Part shown: piece by piece, positions 10,887 through 23,239 of the stretch
Position numbering within the stretch: the stretch's first letter is position 1
Layout of the letters: every line of letters starts with the position of its first letter
NCBI GenBank assembly: GCA_014898415.1
Contig: RCTD01000024.1
Coordinates: 930,001 to 994,000 of the forward strand
Length of the DNA stretch: 64,000 nt
From: Stromatinia cepivora
Lineage: Eukaryota > Ascomycota > Leotiomycetes > Helotiales > Sclerotiniaceae
Direction: 5' to 3'
Made by a program: the position numbers and the translations under genes
Notes under the pieces: model-generated
Told to the model about the DNA's origin: nothing
Seen by the model: the letters and a program-made list of their open reading frames with translations, nothing else
The model's database searches: none

Positions 10887-12274
10887 ATGGAAATCACAAA
10901 GCCCTGCCACACCTGGAGGCGACAGGGCAAATGCTGGAGAGGCGCAAATTGTAAATTTTCACATTCAGTTGAAACCAATACTGCTATGTATTCCTTGAAT
11001 GAGGCTTCGCGTTGATGTACTGATGACTCTTGATAGATGACTGCAATGCCGATAGTCGCAAGATTGCCCATCCCACCCGCACAGCACGTACGGCAGCACA
11101 GTTTTCCAGAAACATAGGCGCAGCCATTGCCACTGTCAGCCTTTCTTCCCTCGAGGCCTACGATGCCGAAAACCTTATCACAATTACGGGGTTTAAATAT
11201 GTCGCGTCCTACAACATCTCAAATGGAAAATCGATTGCTATCATGGTTCCCGGCTCTCCACCAAAATGGTCTCCGCCCGCTTTGCCAATCACACTACAGC
11301 CGGATATTGGCAGTAAATTGACTGATAAAGAAGCATATCAAACGCATGTATCGATGACCCCGTTATTTGCTGCACTTTCCGTCAGTATTGCGCCTACAGA
11401 TATACATACTCTCCCCTCCATGGATCTTATCATAGATCGCAATGTTCTTCGAAAACTATTAGACTTCGTTGGTGGAAAGGTTGACCAGCCATGGGAACTC
11501 AATATCGAGATGGTCCGAAACACTATGGTCTTTGAGAAGAATGAGCAAGGAGTTACCAGGTATAGTTCTCAGGGTTATGGTATTCCATTTGAGAGGGCGT
11601 TCTTAAGGTACGAGGACGACTCATTGAAGGGGACTAGTGGACACTACCGAATGGCTGCTTACGAAATTGGAGGGATGAAATGGATGGTGAGATTTGAGGT
11701 TGATGGATGTTATGACGTGCGAAGTACAAAGGATCTTACAGGAAGTTTTCAAAGTTTGGATCTGGATCAGACAAGACACGGCCTACAAGCCCCGAATATC
11801 AATCCAAACGTGAAGGAATCAAGTTACCAGGGCATCAAAATTGTCAAAAGCGAAATCGATATGTCCACTCTACCGATGATAGAGGTCAAAACTGCGAAAG
11901 TGGGAAAATTTCCGACGCGAGCTAAATGGATGCCACAGCTCTACTTCTCCCAAGTCAAGCATCTAATTATAGCCAATCACAATGGGGGAGTTTTTGAAAA
12001 ATCATATATCACGGAATCTGACAAGAGCGAAGACATGCGAAAGTGGGAAGGAGCAAACCAGGGAAAGTTGCAGAAACTTTTACAACTAATCAGCGCTATA
12101 AAAAATACAGTAAATAAAACTGAGGGAAGGGGGGCAGTAGTGTTATGTAAAAAGAACGAGAAGAAGGATGAGATTCTCATTCTTGAGCAGAAAGGGAAGG
12201 GCCTGAAGCTGGAAGAAGGAGTTATCGAGCGGTTATGGGGACCACCAGCCACGAATGTGATTGGGAGCTTCTAA
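10887..12274 (+). CDS. CCCH zinc-finger protein of a fungal conserved family (439 aa)
   Basis: My model has exon 1 at 10887-10987 and exon 2 at 11056-12274 (TAA), with an intron at 10988-11055 (GTATTC..ATAG). Residues 6-26 form a CCCH finger, CHTWRRQGKC then WRGANCKFSH, with spacing C-x8-C-x5-C-x3-H; such fingers usually bind RNA. The rest (VPGSPPKWSPP, MDLIIDRNVLRKLLDFV, GTSGHYRMAAYEIGG, WMVRFEVDGCYD) matches my memory of a widespread Pezizomycotina family. Its members are often mislabelled geranylgeranyl pyrophosphate synthetase, although no DDxxD prenyltransferase motif is present here either. The real function is unknown; an RNA-linked role is inference from the finger. The intron acceptor is uncertain: an AG at 11036 gives an immediate stop, whereas 11055 keeps the frame. 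Confidence 0.75.
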
Positions 12275-13690
12275 TTAATGGTTGCTGCAAGTCAGCAATG
12301 AGATGGTATTGATTCTTCCGTTTATTTCATACGTTGGATGGAGTTCTGGCATCAATTTACGCCAGTCTTTAAGTCACTATTGTATATTGAAAGTACTTGA
12401 AAAACTGGATTCCTGTCACATCTTTGTATCTTATTCAATGGTGAAAGTTCTTACGAATATCAAGACTTTTCGTATCTGAACTGTGGTCCGCACTGTTATT
12501 ATACACCATTCATTTGAGAAACATCTGAAATTATAAAAGTATTAAGAATATAAATCTGCAAAACATGAAGCTTGCTATGCGTGGCAGTCTATGACAAAAG
12601 CAGCCGAGAAACATCTGTTCGTGATCAGGAGAAAGAACTTCTGCAATTAGACATGCGGCATCGTTATCAGGGAAAGAGCTCAACTAGCATATCCTCATCC
12701 TTTCTGTCTTACCTTTCGGCGGCAAAGGGAAGTTACCATTGCTTCCTTTGAGACTCCATGGGTTTTTAGTAGCTAGCAACTAAAAATCATAAAAGATATG
12801 AATTGATGGACAAGTAAAAAAAATATAGCCTAGCGGTCACGCAATAATTCTAGATCTTTCAGAAAAGGAATCCAAATATGGAAGACCTGTTTATTGGAAA
12901 AGGCTCTCCACCAAAAATGTACCGTTTGACAAAATCGTCCAATGAGAAGTTTGAGCTTTCACCTACCGATATGAGACCATGCTGGGAGGAACGTCCTCCT
13001 TAGAGATTATTTTGCCGGTGAAAATGGGACGCAATCGTCTAAGCTAATGTGGAGAAGGGAGAAGGGTATGAACTATGGTGCCCTCTGCATCCTTTAGTAA
13101 ATACAACAGGTCAGGCACTTGTAGTTGAGGAATGTTTGTAATATTCATGGATGGATGGGATCTATATTATTTTAAAATTATGACTTAATTACTTTTAAAT
13201 GCATTGCTATAATGGCAACTGTAGTATTAATTGAATATGCAGAGGTCATTGGAGTGCTAATTGAAGAAATCCATGATGACATGGAGGATGTCTTGAATAA
13301 GACATGGCTAGCTAGCAAGCGATTACACTGGTGTTTGTTGGGAGTGAGGATGAAAAACATACAAATTTTCCATAGCATTGTTTGACAGCAAATTGAAATA
13401 GAGATAAGCCAACCATAAAATCAGCAAACTGGTAATCAAATAAAAGACCTTGTAAGTTTGCTATTGCTATCAGACAGTAGTCAAAACTTCAAGATGAGTC
13501 TTGAAAATGTTTATCATTGTATAATTAATCTTTAACTCAGCCAGATGCCCAGTTTTACAACTGGCGTAACGTACTTTGAAGTATAAAAAGTTGGTCTTGA
13601 TTGCTCACAAATCCGTAATCCTTATTTCCATAGGAAGACTTTGTTTCTCATACATTCTTGACGTTTCTTAATCAGCAAAAAAAACCTCTT
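12275..13690. other. Intergenic spacer
   Basis: Composition is mixed and only short open frames occur on either strand, none with a recognisable domain or convincing splice context. The 3' flank of the CCCH gene occupies the left end. I see no element termini or RNA gene. Confidence 0.55.
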
Positions 13691-15282
13691 TTCTTGAATG
13701 AAAAATGGCAAATCAACATTCAAGCGGGGATGGTCTAGAGAGTTTGAGGATGAATTGGGTAAACCCCAAAGTCTTTCAAAGTCGCTCGCTATATCTGATG
13801 CATATGTCATCCGAAGAACATTGGGTCCAAAAAGCCCTTTACCAAACAGCTTTGACCCAAAGAGTCTGGGCATTTATACCGTCGGCGCGACCGCAGGGAT
13901 TGAGCAGTATATTCTTTAGGGTAAAGAGAAGGAGATGCGGCTCAGGAGTCAGGAAGAAGATCGCAAGAAAGCATCTCGGCCCAACTCTTCTGTAATGCCC
14001 CTCAATGCAGAGCATGCTAATCGACGATCGACCCTCAACGTCTGGATAAAACAAATGCAACAGTTCAGCATGGTTTTGCAGGTAAAATGCATCGAGATCA
14101 TTAAGCTTAACGGTTCGTTGGCGCACCTGAAAGAAATTGGTGTCAATTGATGGATTGAAGGGACTACCAGATGATATAATGACTTTACCCCCAGGGGGGA
14201 TGAAAAACAGATAGTAGGAGGGTGTAGTGACGCTGCCCAGTACTGAGTACTGAATATTTAGGGTTATGTGGAAATAGAGCGTGGCGATGAATTTAGGGGT
14301 GAGAAGGAACAATTACGTTAACATTCCAGCCGAATTTTACAGGATATGCTTCAAAGTTGGAATGTTCTTGACATGCTGATATCATTGGGTGTGTTGGAAT
14401 GGAAAGGATAAGAAGGGGTGTGCGGGGTGTTTTCGAAACAGTGGAAACAGCAATAGAATTCATTGACAATATGTATGGAGAGGGTGCAAGCGATTGATGA
14501 GTCGAAGTTAATTAATGATTATTGGTGTGATGTTATCACTAGATTCAGAGCTACAAGATTTTGTTGAACAGTTCTGCCGCGATAACCCTCAATGCTTAAA
14601 GGCTCATTGAATTCACACTACGTTTGAATAGTGATGCCTGGGCTCTGCCTCGTGAACGCTAACGTGGCTCACCGGCCAGTAGAAAGTGATCCTGGGAATG
14701 AGACCACACTTGCGAAGTTGGTTCAAATACAACATAATCTTGCATGTACTCCCATCAATTGTCGTATTAGTTAGTGCATACGTGACAGGATTAAAACTTT
14801 CTAATGATTCACTTGAAATCTGTGACACTAACTCAAGAGAGTGGATTTCAAGAATGAGTATGGAGAGATAGATTCATGAAGGCTGTGCCCTTCCCGTTTT
14901 ACTTACAGTCATTTAGCGATGCTTGACTTTTTGGAAGGCAATATTGATGAGATGAAATTGGGACGATGACCGAAAGGATTCCATCTCAATTTTTTCTACT
15001 TCAAAATTCATACACTCATAAGAGCAGCTACTCCTTCTTTGCTCTCAAAAACAGCTACGTTTCAGTCATGCGCACAAACTCTCTGCCGTCGTACAAGAAC
15101 AAGAGTTTTGACGTCCTACGCTTAAGAGAGCCAACCCGTTTGCTTTTGCAAGTATTAATAGGAACCCATTCCTCCCGAAGCGTAAGACTCTGATTCATCT
15201 TCCATAATTATTATCAAGCCACATCCCACGATTCAAACCCAATACCACTAAAAAGCCGCTCAAATCCTTGTTCGTTGAAGCG
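13691..15282. other. Gene-poor region with overlapping short ORFs, possible decayed genes
   Basis: Several 60-160-codon frames overlap on both strands: plus at 13698-13919 and 13705-13995, minus at 13839-14312. None has a domain that I recognise, and none links into a longer spliced frame. The plus frames at 13698-13995 are the most gene-like because they start after a plausible leader, but each ends quickly. I record this as undecided rather than calling a gene. Confidence 0.4.
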
Positions 15283-15468
15283 ATGAATCCCGGGAATCAA
15301 AATGCAACGAAACCGGATAAAATATCACAACGCTTAGGCGAACTTCGAGATAAGCTGGACGAAGTTATGAAAGCGGTGCAGTCGTTCTTGAAGACTCAGG
15401 AATTTAAGACGGCTGCTGAGTCAATGGAAGATGGCGCTCCGAAAACCAGGGAGCTAGATGGTATTTGA
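15283..15468 (+). pseudogene. Short coiled-coil-type coding fragment (61 codons)
   Basis: An ATG at 15283 opens a hydrophilic frame with a heptad-like stretch (ISQRLGELRDKLDEVMKAV) followed by KTQEFKTAAESMEDG, closing at TGA 15466-15468. A further open stretch with a similar helical look follows about 20 bp later in another frame (MTRTFMRGVEETHANILTE, ending near 15560). This may be the broken start of a larger gene or a short real gene; a donor-like GTATTT lies at the end of the frame. Family unknown. Confidence 0.35.
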
Positions 15469-16239
15469 AGTGTCCAAAACATGACGAGAACATTTATGAG
15501 AGGCGTAGAAGAGACACATGCAAATATTTTGACTGAAGTAGATATTATAAGACAGGATAAATAAGATGTAACCCTACGGATTAAGGCAGCTCAACAACAA
15601 AGAAATGGGTGGTGGAAATGGAGCTAGGAGGAAGTGAATTAGTTTTACGATGCCCTGGGAGATGAAATTACGATTTCCTTAGATGAGTTCATGAATGAAT
15701 AAAACACAGGCGAACTTCTAGATAAATCCCTAGAGAGAAATATTATGCATGGAAAGCATGAGTGCATGTGTGTGATGATTTTGGCTTTGCTGGAATGCTG
15801 TCAAGAATCCCGGCGAAATACATGTGGCGTTCAAGAAGCTTGCGATGATCCTGCTAATATCATGACCTTACTCGCAGCACACAAGACATGTAGCGATGTA
15901 AACTTTTATTTGAACGATGGCATGAAGTTACTAAACTTTTCTGTCTTTCTTTCTTTCCTCTGATAAATAGCTTTCATGACTGATGGGAAAACTTTCTGAT
16001 TGTGCGGAAAACATATCAAAGAGTCATCTCCCAAACTTCGTAAAACATAAATTGAAACTATAAATGTTGAAAACTACCCATTCCTATAAGAAGTAAAAAA
16101 CCTTAGGTTTCTCCAGGGATTGCAACTCATGCACTTCGCACACCAAACCACTGCGGTCCTTCAAGATTATTAGTGCTCGGAATCGGAGACATGGAGTCAA
16201 ATTCTCAAAAACTTGCAGCCTCCAGAAAGATAACAGTTC

Positions 16240-16424
16240 TTCTTCGATCCGCTGTTGTCGAGGAAAGAAAGCACATGGCAAAAATGACGGTGGTGTCCAA
16301 GAAGGAAAAAACAGGATATTAGAGAGAAGTATAAAAATGCTGCAGGAGCAGATCTGGATTCGGAATGAAGAGGCTGAAATATTGAAACACAACATCGCTT
16401 TATCGGAGGGTAATAAGAATTGAA
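16240..16424 (+). pseudogene. Coiled-coil coding fragment
   Basis: A plus-strand frame reads as charged helix (GKNRILERSIKMLQEQ, then EEAEILKHNIALSEGNKN) with no start codon and a stop near 16422. It has the look of the internal part of a coiled-coil protein. Together with the fragments at 15283 and 22726 it suggests decayed members of one gene type flanking the copia insertion. Low confidence. Confidence 0.3.
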
Positions 16425-16718
16425 AAATGTAGTCAGGCGGAGACCGAAAGAATTCGGCGAAGAAGATGAGTCAAGTGGTTGGGTGAATTTTAGGAAGGAT
16501 GGTGGGGGAGAAGAAGACTGCGATGTTTTGCGAGTAATAAATCATATAGTTCAACTCTGGACACAAGCACAATAACAGAATCAGCGAATGTGCACTGTAG
16601 CAATGTTAAATACCAATGTAATGTCCTCAACGGAGACATTGTTCTTACCCACGGTGCCATTCAATATTGCGCCCAGATTCTCCCGTGAACGCATTTCATA
16701 ATCATCAGATACTAAAAT

Positions 16719-17247
16719 TATAAGAATTTCTAATAAGTTTATTAAATCACTTAATAATATTAACCGAACCGATGGTTATATGATCACGTGATATATTAAT
16801 AATATAATTTAATATTATTAAATTTTATTATTATATGAAATTTCGATCATATATCATACTAGAATGATTTATAATGGAATAGAATGTGATGGAAGCGTAT
16901 AGAACTTTCTTATTTCTAAGGTTAAATATTATTGGTTACTATTTCATTTCATTATATAAAATGATTCTATAAGATTCGATTTAAATCGATCTTATTTATA
17001 ATCATAGAATATTATAGAATTTCATAGAATCTTATCAAATACTATAAATAAGAAGATTTTCTTCAAAGAATTCTTCTGAAAAACAAGCAAAATAAATTCA
17101 ATATTCAATATACTTATATTTTGACTTCAACCATTATATATTCGATCACTCTTTTAAGCTATATAACTAAGTCTTCCACTATAATAATAGTGAATAATAT
17201 TATTATTGTATCATTCATTATTATTAACCAATCAACCTCCTCCAAGA
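16719..17247 (+). repeat. 5' LTR of copia A1 (529 bp)
   Basis: It begins TATAAGAATTTC and ends CCTCCTCCAAGA, with boundaries fixed by the flanking AAAAT duplication. It contains a CACGTG box at 16785-16790 and a 14-bp palindrome (centre TTTAAA) at 16976-16989. The ends are TA..GA, not the usual TG..CA. Confidence 0.93.
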
Positions 17248-17259
17248 GGTTATGAGCCC
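17248..17259 (+). other. Primer-binding site of copia A1 (half-tRNA-Met type)
   Basis: GGTTATGAGCCC starts at the first base after the LTR. It is the complement of the anticodon stem-loop segment GGGCTCATAACC of initiator tRNA-Met (from memory of the yeast tRNA), not of a tRNA 3' end. Drosophila copia uses the same strategy with a cleaved tRNA half. Element A2 has the same site with one transition at the last base (42669-42680, minus strand). Confidence 0.75.
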
Positions 17260-17724
17260 GGCTAGTTAAATAACTAGCTTAAAAAGGGTATTGGCTTGAT
17301 TTAAAGCTATAATATTATAGCTATTAAGCCGTCGAATATAATTATATCAATATAATATCGATATTATATTGAAATACCATCGAAAATAAACCCTGAGGCC
17401 TGCGTCCCTGAAGCTAAACCTAATTGAGCGAATAAAATTAGGTCCCTAGACGATATATTTAAGCTATACGCTACCCATAGCGGGTGATATATCAATTCCT
17501 TCATACCAAGGTGCCCTAGCTTGATTAGGCTTCATTTTATATAGTTTAAAATAAAGATCTAATTTAAGAGGTGGCTGGTTTATAATTTTTAATCGAATTA
17601 ATTTCGATATCAATTCGAATCATAATCGAAATTCATTCAAAATTTTAATACTAAATTCATAAAAATTAGTATTAATTTTATATCAGATTAAAAGTCCATA
17701 TAGCTTATATATAAAGGCTTAAAA

Positions 17725-20700
17725 ATGGCTTCCGGTATAAATTTTAAAGGAGAACCCTTGAAAGGGAGGTCCAATTATATTGAATGGATAAATAAGGCTA
17801 AATTATACCTTGAAATTAATGGTTTTATGCCTTATATCGATGGTTCCGAAACTCCTCCAAATAAATCATTATATATTAATGAAAAAGGAGAACCTTATAG
17901 CCCTGAATTAGCTATTAGATTTAATGAAAGAACCTCTGAATATCTTCGAAATGAAAAAAGGGCTTTAGGAGCTATTAAATCTATAATTAGCTTCGAATTA
18001 GTCGAAAGATTTAAAGATAAAAATTCGGCTAAAACCCTTTGGGAATCTATTAATAAAATATTTGGAGAATCATCCTTAGAATTAATGGGGAGATATCTAA
18101 ATAAATTAATAGAATCTAATTATAATAGTTCTGATGGAATGGATGAATATACTAATTCTATCCAATCATCATATAACTATTTAAAATCGATGAAATACGA
18201 AATTCCGAAGGCCTTTATTGCATGGTTCCTTTTTAGAGGCCTACCTAGTTCATTCGATGGTTTTGCCTCTCGAAAATACGAAGAATTAGCTAAAGAATTA
18301 GCTAATAATAATAATATTGATTTAGATAATTTATTTTCTGAATTAATATCCGAAGAGGCTAGAATGAAATCTAATATAGACCTCAACGCAAATAAGGCTA
18401 GTTTTAAAAATAATAAAACTCCTTATTGTAGTCATTGCCGGAAGAAGGGTCATTTAGAATCTAAATGCTTTATTAAATACCCTGAATTAAAGAATAATAA
18501 GGGTAATAATAATAAGCAATCCAATTCTGATTCGAATAATAATTCGAATAAAAAGAACCCTCTTTCAAACAAGCAATTAATGACTGTAAATCATAATATT
18601 CGACTAGCTAATTCAGTCAATATTTCGAAATACAAATTCATATTAGATTCAGGAGCTACAGAACATTATTGCCCTAATAAGGAATGGTTTATTAATTATA
18701 AACCATTGAAAAATCAATATATCACTATAGCCAATGGTGAAAATACTTCAATCGAAGGAATAGGTGATATTCCAATTATTATTAATAATAATTCAGAAGT
18801 TATTATTCAAGGGGTATATTATATACCAAAATTAGCTACAACTATAATTAGCTCAAATAAAATAGCTACTAAGGGCTGGGCTAGTCATATTATACCACCA
18901 GGAAATAAAATCAATCTAATCCATAAAAGGTATAATATTAAAATTACAGCTCCCTGGGTCAATAATGCTTATTATTTAGATTTTAAAATAAATTCTAAAT
19001 ATATCAAAAGCATTGAAAATAACTCTGAATCTGAAAAAACAGAGCTATTAGCCAATAAAATCGATTTAAACCTAATGTACAAAAGATTAGATCACATTAA
19101 TAAGGATCGTTTAATTAAATCCTTGAATATTAAATCAGAAAATAATATATCTGATTTAAATATATGCGAATCAGGCAAATTCGGCAAATTCCATCAAATA
19201 ATAAGTCGAAAACCCTCTGATATTCCCGATATATCGAATAAATTCGAAAAATTCAGTCTAGATATTCAAGGGAATTTAAAATATTCCGATGAATATAAAA
19301 ATCAGGATTTAAATATTTTAGAAGAAGAAAGCCCTGATTTCGAACTTATTAATACTATAAATAAAGAAGAAGAAAATTCAACTTCAATTATAGTACAAAA
19401 CCCAATTCCCGAAGAGAGAATAGTCGAATCAGAACGCTCAAATAATGAAATCGAGGAAGGAACCCCTAAAAAACCTGAAATTCGAACCTCTAAACGAATT
19501 AGAGGGCTAAAACCTGAAAATAAAGGACTTTCATATGATCATAATGGAGTATCATATTATGGCCTAGCTCTTTCTGGATATTTTAATTCGATTAATAAGG
19601 GGGTACAATTCGAAATCGACGATGAAAATTCGAAAAACCTTCAATTAACTTTCGATACTCAGCTTAAAAATAATAATAAAATTATTATTAAAAAGCCTGA
19701 TCATATATTAATCGAACCAAAATCCTATAAAGAAGCAATTAGCTCACCGAATAAAGAATATTGGCTAAAAGCTATGGATTATGAAATAAATATCTTTGAA
19801 TTGAATAAAACCTGGGATATTATTAATAATCCTAATAATAATAAAACCCTTAAAACTAGATGGGTTTATAAAATAAAGGATTTAGGCGATTTTATTGAAT
19901 TCAAAGCTAGATTCGTTGCTAAAGGCTTTGAGCAATTATATGGCCTAGATTATATTGATACTCATACATCAATGGTTAAATCAATGGTCTGGAAATTATT
20001 ATTCGTATTAGCCCTTCAAAATGATTGGTTAATTCATAAAATCGATATAGTATTAGCCTTTGCTCAGGGTGATATCGATACACCTCTAATATTAAAACCC
20101 CCTGAAGATTTTAATGAATTAAATAATAAAGCTTTAAAATTAAATAAAGTATTATACGGTTTAAAACAATCAACCCGAATTTGGTATTATACCTTAAAAA
20201 CCGTTCTAAACAAATTAGATTTTTATAATCTAATTACTGAAGAATGTATTTTTATTAATAAAAATAAAAATATCATTCTCAGTATATATATCGATGATAT
20301 AGCTATTATAGCTCCAAATCAAAAGGTTATTAATGAATTTATTAATAATCTTAAAAAGCATTTCGATTTAAAAGATCTAGGGCCTATAAAAGATTATCTA
20401 GGCATTCAAATCGAAAGAAATACAAATAATTTAAAACTACATCAATCAGAATATACCAAAAAGGTATTAGCTAGATTTGGAATATTAGAATCACACCCTG
20501 TTTCCACTTCAATGGATCCAAAAATAAAACTTTATTATAATAAAGAAAAAGCTAATAATAATGATATAAAATTATATCAAGAAATTATTGGTTCTTTATT
20601 ATATTTATCACTTGGAACTAAATTAGATATAACTTTTCACGTCAGTAGATTAGCCAGTTTTTCGTCTAATCCTAGCCCTATATATATTCAAGCCGTTAAA

Positions 20701-21234
20701 AGAATACTAAAATATTTAAAGGGTATTATTAATAAAGGGGTTAATTATAAACGCAATAATAATGACCCTTATATTAAAGGTTATTGTGATTCAGATTATG
20801 GGGGTGAAATTAATACATATAAATCAACTAATGGATATGTATTTATATTAGCCGAAGGACCTATTAGCTGGAAATCTAAGCTATAATCGGTTGTAGCCCA
20901 ATCAATTTCAGAAGTTGAATTTATAGTTATTAATATAGCAGCTAAAGAGGCTATATATATTAAAAAGCTATTAATAGAACTAAATCTATATAAACAAGAT
21001 AAATTTCCATTATATATAGATAACCAAACTACATTAGCTCTTACTAAAAACCCTATTTTTCATGAAAGAAGCAAGTATATTATAATACAGTTTTATTATA
21101 TTAGAGATATTATAAATTCAGGCGATCTAGATCTGATTTATATATCAATTAATGACCAAAAAGTCGATGGCCTTACTAAGCCATTAGCTCGAATTAAATT
21201 AATTGAATTTTTAAAACAGATTAATTTATATTGA
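17725..21234 (+). pseudogene. Copia A1 gag-pol polyprotein frame, defective
   Basis: This is a single frame with one internal TAA at 20884-20886 (CAA in A2) and its natural TGA at 21232-21234. Domains in order: a UBN2-type Gag; a CCHC knuckle CSHCRKKGHLESKC at about residue 235; protease motif LDSGATEHYC at about 308; and a pre-integrase finger. The finger is damaged relative to A2: the second Cys is Gly in CESGKFGK, and MHKRLGH has become MYKRLDH. The polyprotein then jumps from SLDI straight to QGNLKYS, skipping about 215 residues of integrase present in A2. Reverse transcriptase follows, intact at its active site (SIYIDDIAII, about residue 855), then RNase H, cut by the TAA just after ISWKSKL. 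An Asn-rich linker is shorter than in A2. Confidence 0.92.
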
Positions 21235-21271
21235 TATTATTAAAATATTTAATATACTTATTAAGGAAGTG

Positions 21272-21800
21272 TATAAGAATTTCTAATAAGTTTATTAAAT
21301 CACTTAATAATATTAACCGAACCGATGGTTATATGATCACATGATATATTAATAATATAATTTAATATTATTAAATTTTATTATTATATGAAATTTCGAT
21401 CATATATCATACTAGAATGATTTATAATGGAATAGAATGTGATGGAAGCGTATAGAACTTTCTTATTTCTAAGGTTAAATATTATTGGTTACTATTTCAT
21501 TTCATTATATAAAATGATTCTATAAGATTCGATTTAAATCGATCTTATTTATAATCATAGAATATTATAGAATTTCATAGAATCTTATCAAATACTATAA
21601 ATAAGAAGATTTTCTTCAAAGAATTCTTCTGAAAAACAAGCAAAATAAATTCAATATTCAATATACTTATATTTTGATTTCAACCATTATATATTCGATC
21701 ACTCTTTTAAGCTATATAACTAAGTCTTCCACTATAATAATAGTGAATAATATTATTATTGTATCATTCATTATTATTAACCAATCAACCTCCTCCAAGA
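21272..21800 (+). repeat. 3' LTR of copia A1 (529 bp)
   Basis: It is the same length as the 5' LTR and nearly identical. The CACGTG box is CACATG here. It is followed by the target duplication AAAAT at 21801-21805. Confidence 0.93.
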
Positions 21801-21805
21801 AAAAT

Positions 21806-22725
21806 ATTGCTAGTATACTACCAATTTTAACAGATAGTAACCGAACAAAAGCTGCCTCTTGCCTTCGTGCTATTACCCAGCAGGATTCAGAATGCCCAGG
21901 CGGGCATGGGTACTCATTAATCAATATGCGTGACGAGCTCGCGTTGCTGATAATGATGTCAATGAGATTATGAAAATTAAAACTTTTTCACTAGCAATCA
22001 ATCGATGCCAATAACACCATGGTACCTAACTTTGATAACATGATTGAGTACACACTCATGACCCAGATGTCAACTACAATAAATCAAATATCGCACGACT
22101 GATCTTGAACAGGGACTAGTCAAGGTTTCTTTACTGGTGAAGAGGATCTTTTGAAAAAGAAAGACTAACTGTCCTGGCTCTTTCCATTTTGAAAGCCTGA
22201 CTTAGACTATTCAAATTAAAGCATCTCCCTGATCAAGCTATGAGCCTTGAAAATCAAACAGGACTTCAGGAAATCAATGGACTTGCTTTTATCCTCAATA
22301 AGAGTATCCAGACCATTCGAACATTGCTGGAAAATACGAGGCATCACTGAATCCTGTATAAGAACTACTGTAGACGTCCCCAGACAAAAAATCCGTTGGC
22401 ATATAAAGTGTAGCTTCCCTTCATTTCTCGAAAGTTTATACTTCCCAGTAATACCCACCGCCCCTCGCAGATGTGCCACCCCCCCCCCCCCCAACCCCAA
22501 GCAATCCCCCAAGAAATTCCGTTCAAGATATTCTCAGTGCTATATGAAGGACGAGGGTGCCTTCCAACGACATCTGTTCTGCCATCAAAGATAGGATAGA
22601 GGCTCTAGCAAAGATAAAGATGATGGGAGGTCTTGATGGATCACTTTTACGCCACAGAAACGCAATACGACCTTAACAAACAAACGGTCATGGTGACGAA
22701 TGTCTCGAACCCAATTGTATTATAT
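21806..22725. other. Gene-poor spacer right of copia A1
   Basis: Continuation of the sequence split by A1. It contains a short open plus-strand frame (22247-22594) without a known domain and a run of 14 C at 22479-22492. No supported gene. Confidence 0.5.
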
Positions 22726-23063
22726 TCAAATAAGCTTGGGTTGCAAAAGGAGATCGCCGACTTGAAGAAACGGGCTCAGGACCGCGTGAACTAAAGGGTA
22801 AAATGCAATTTGCGGAAGCAAGTGGTAGCTTTGAAAACGACTAAGGAGGATAGGTATACTTGGGAGTATCTGTTGATGGGGATGGCGAATTTGAATAACG
22901 AGGAATATAAAATGTAGTGCATTTCTTTTGAGCTGGTAGAAGCAGGGGGGCAAAAGCTCACGGAAATGCACTTGCAATCTAAACATCAATCCCACAAAAC
23001 AGAAGTTGGACACCTGCAGACTAATCAAGAATATCTTCAATCTGAGATCCTTCAGATGATATA
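22726..23063 (+). pseudogene. Broken coiled-coil protein gene
   Basis: One plus-strand frame reads as charged helix through several stops: SNKLGLQKEIADLKKRAQD, stop, LRKQVVALKTTKEDRYTWEY.., stop, then FELVEAGGQKLTEMHLQSK ending LQSEILQM. The internal stops (TAA near 22794, TAG near 22917) interrupt otherwise continuous heptad-like sequence, so this is a decayed gene rather than chance. No family could be named. Confidence 0.45.
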
Positions 23064-23239
23064 ATTCGGCATCTGATCACCTATCGTTGACTGATGACTC
23101 GCATTCAGAAGAACTAGGTAGCTTTTAGCAAATTAAATGCTTCGTGTATAAAAGATCCCTAGAGGATTAAAGCCAAATAGTCATAGCCACTTCCGAAACT
23201 CAAACCTTCCAAATCATCAACCATCGGGAGACCTCAAAC

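Larger units (their letters stand above)
16719..21800 (+). mobile_element. Copia-type LTR retrotransposon A1, complete ends, integrase core deleted
   Basis: Two 529-bp LTRs bound this 5082-bp element, and the 5-bp target duplication AAAAT occurs at 16714-16718 and 21801-21805. The two LTRs differ at only about two sites that I can see (a CACGTG to CACATG change and one C-to-T), so insertion is young. The internal part holds a primer site, one long gag-pol frame and a purine tract (taaggaag, about 21262) before the 3' LTR. It cannot integrate by itself, since the DDE integrase core is missing and the RNase H region has a premature stop. It sits between decayed coding fragments on both sides, in gene-poor DNA. 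Confidence 0.95.

Noticed and set aside
13839..14312. 157-codon minus-strand frame
   Set aside because: It overlaps equally long plus-strand frames and has no domain, splice context or repeat pattern to support it.
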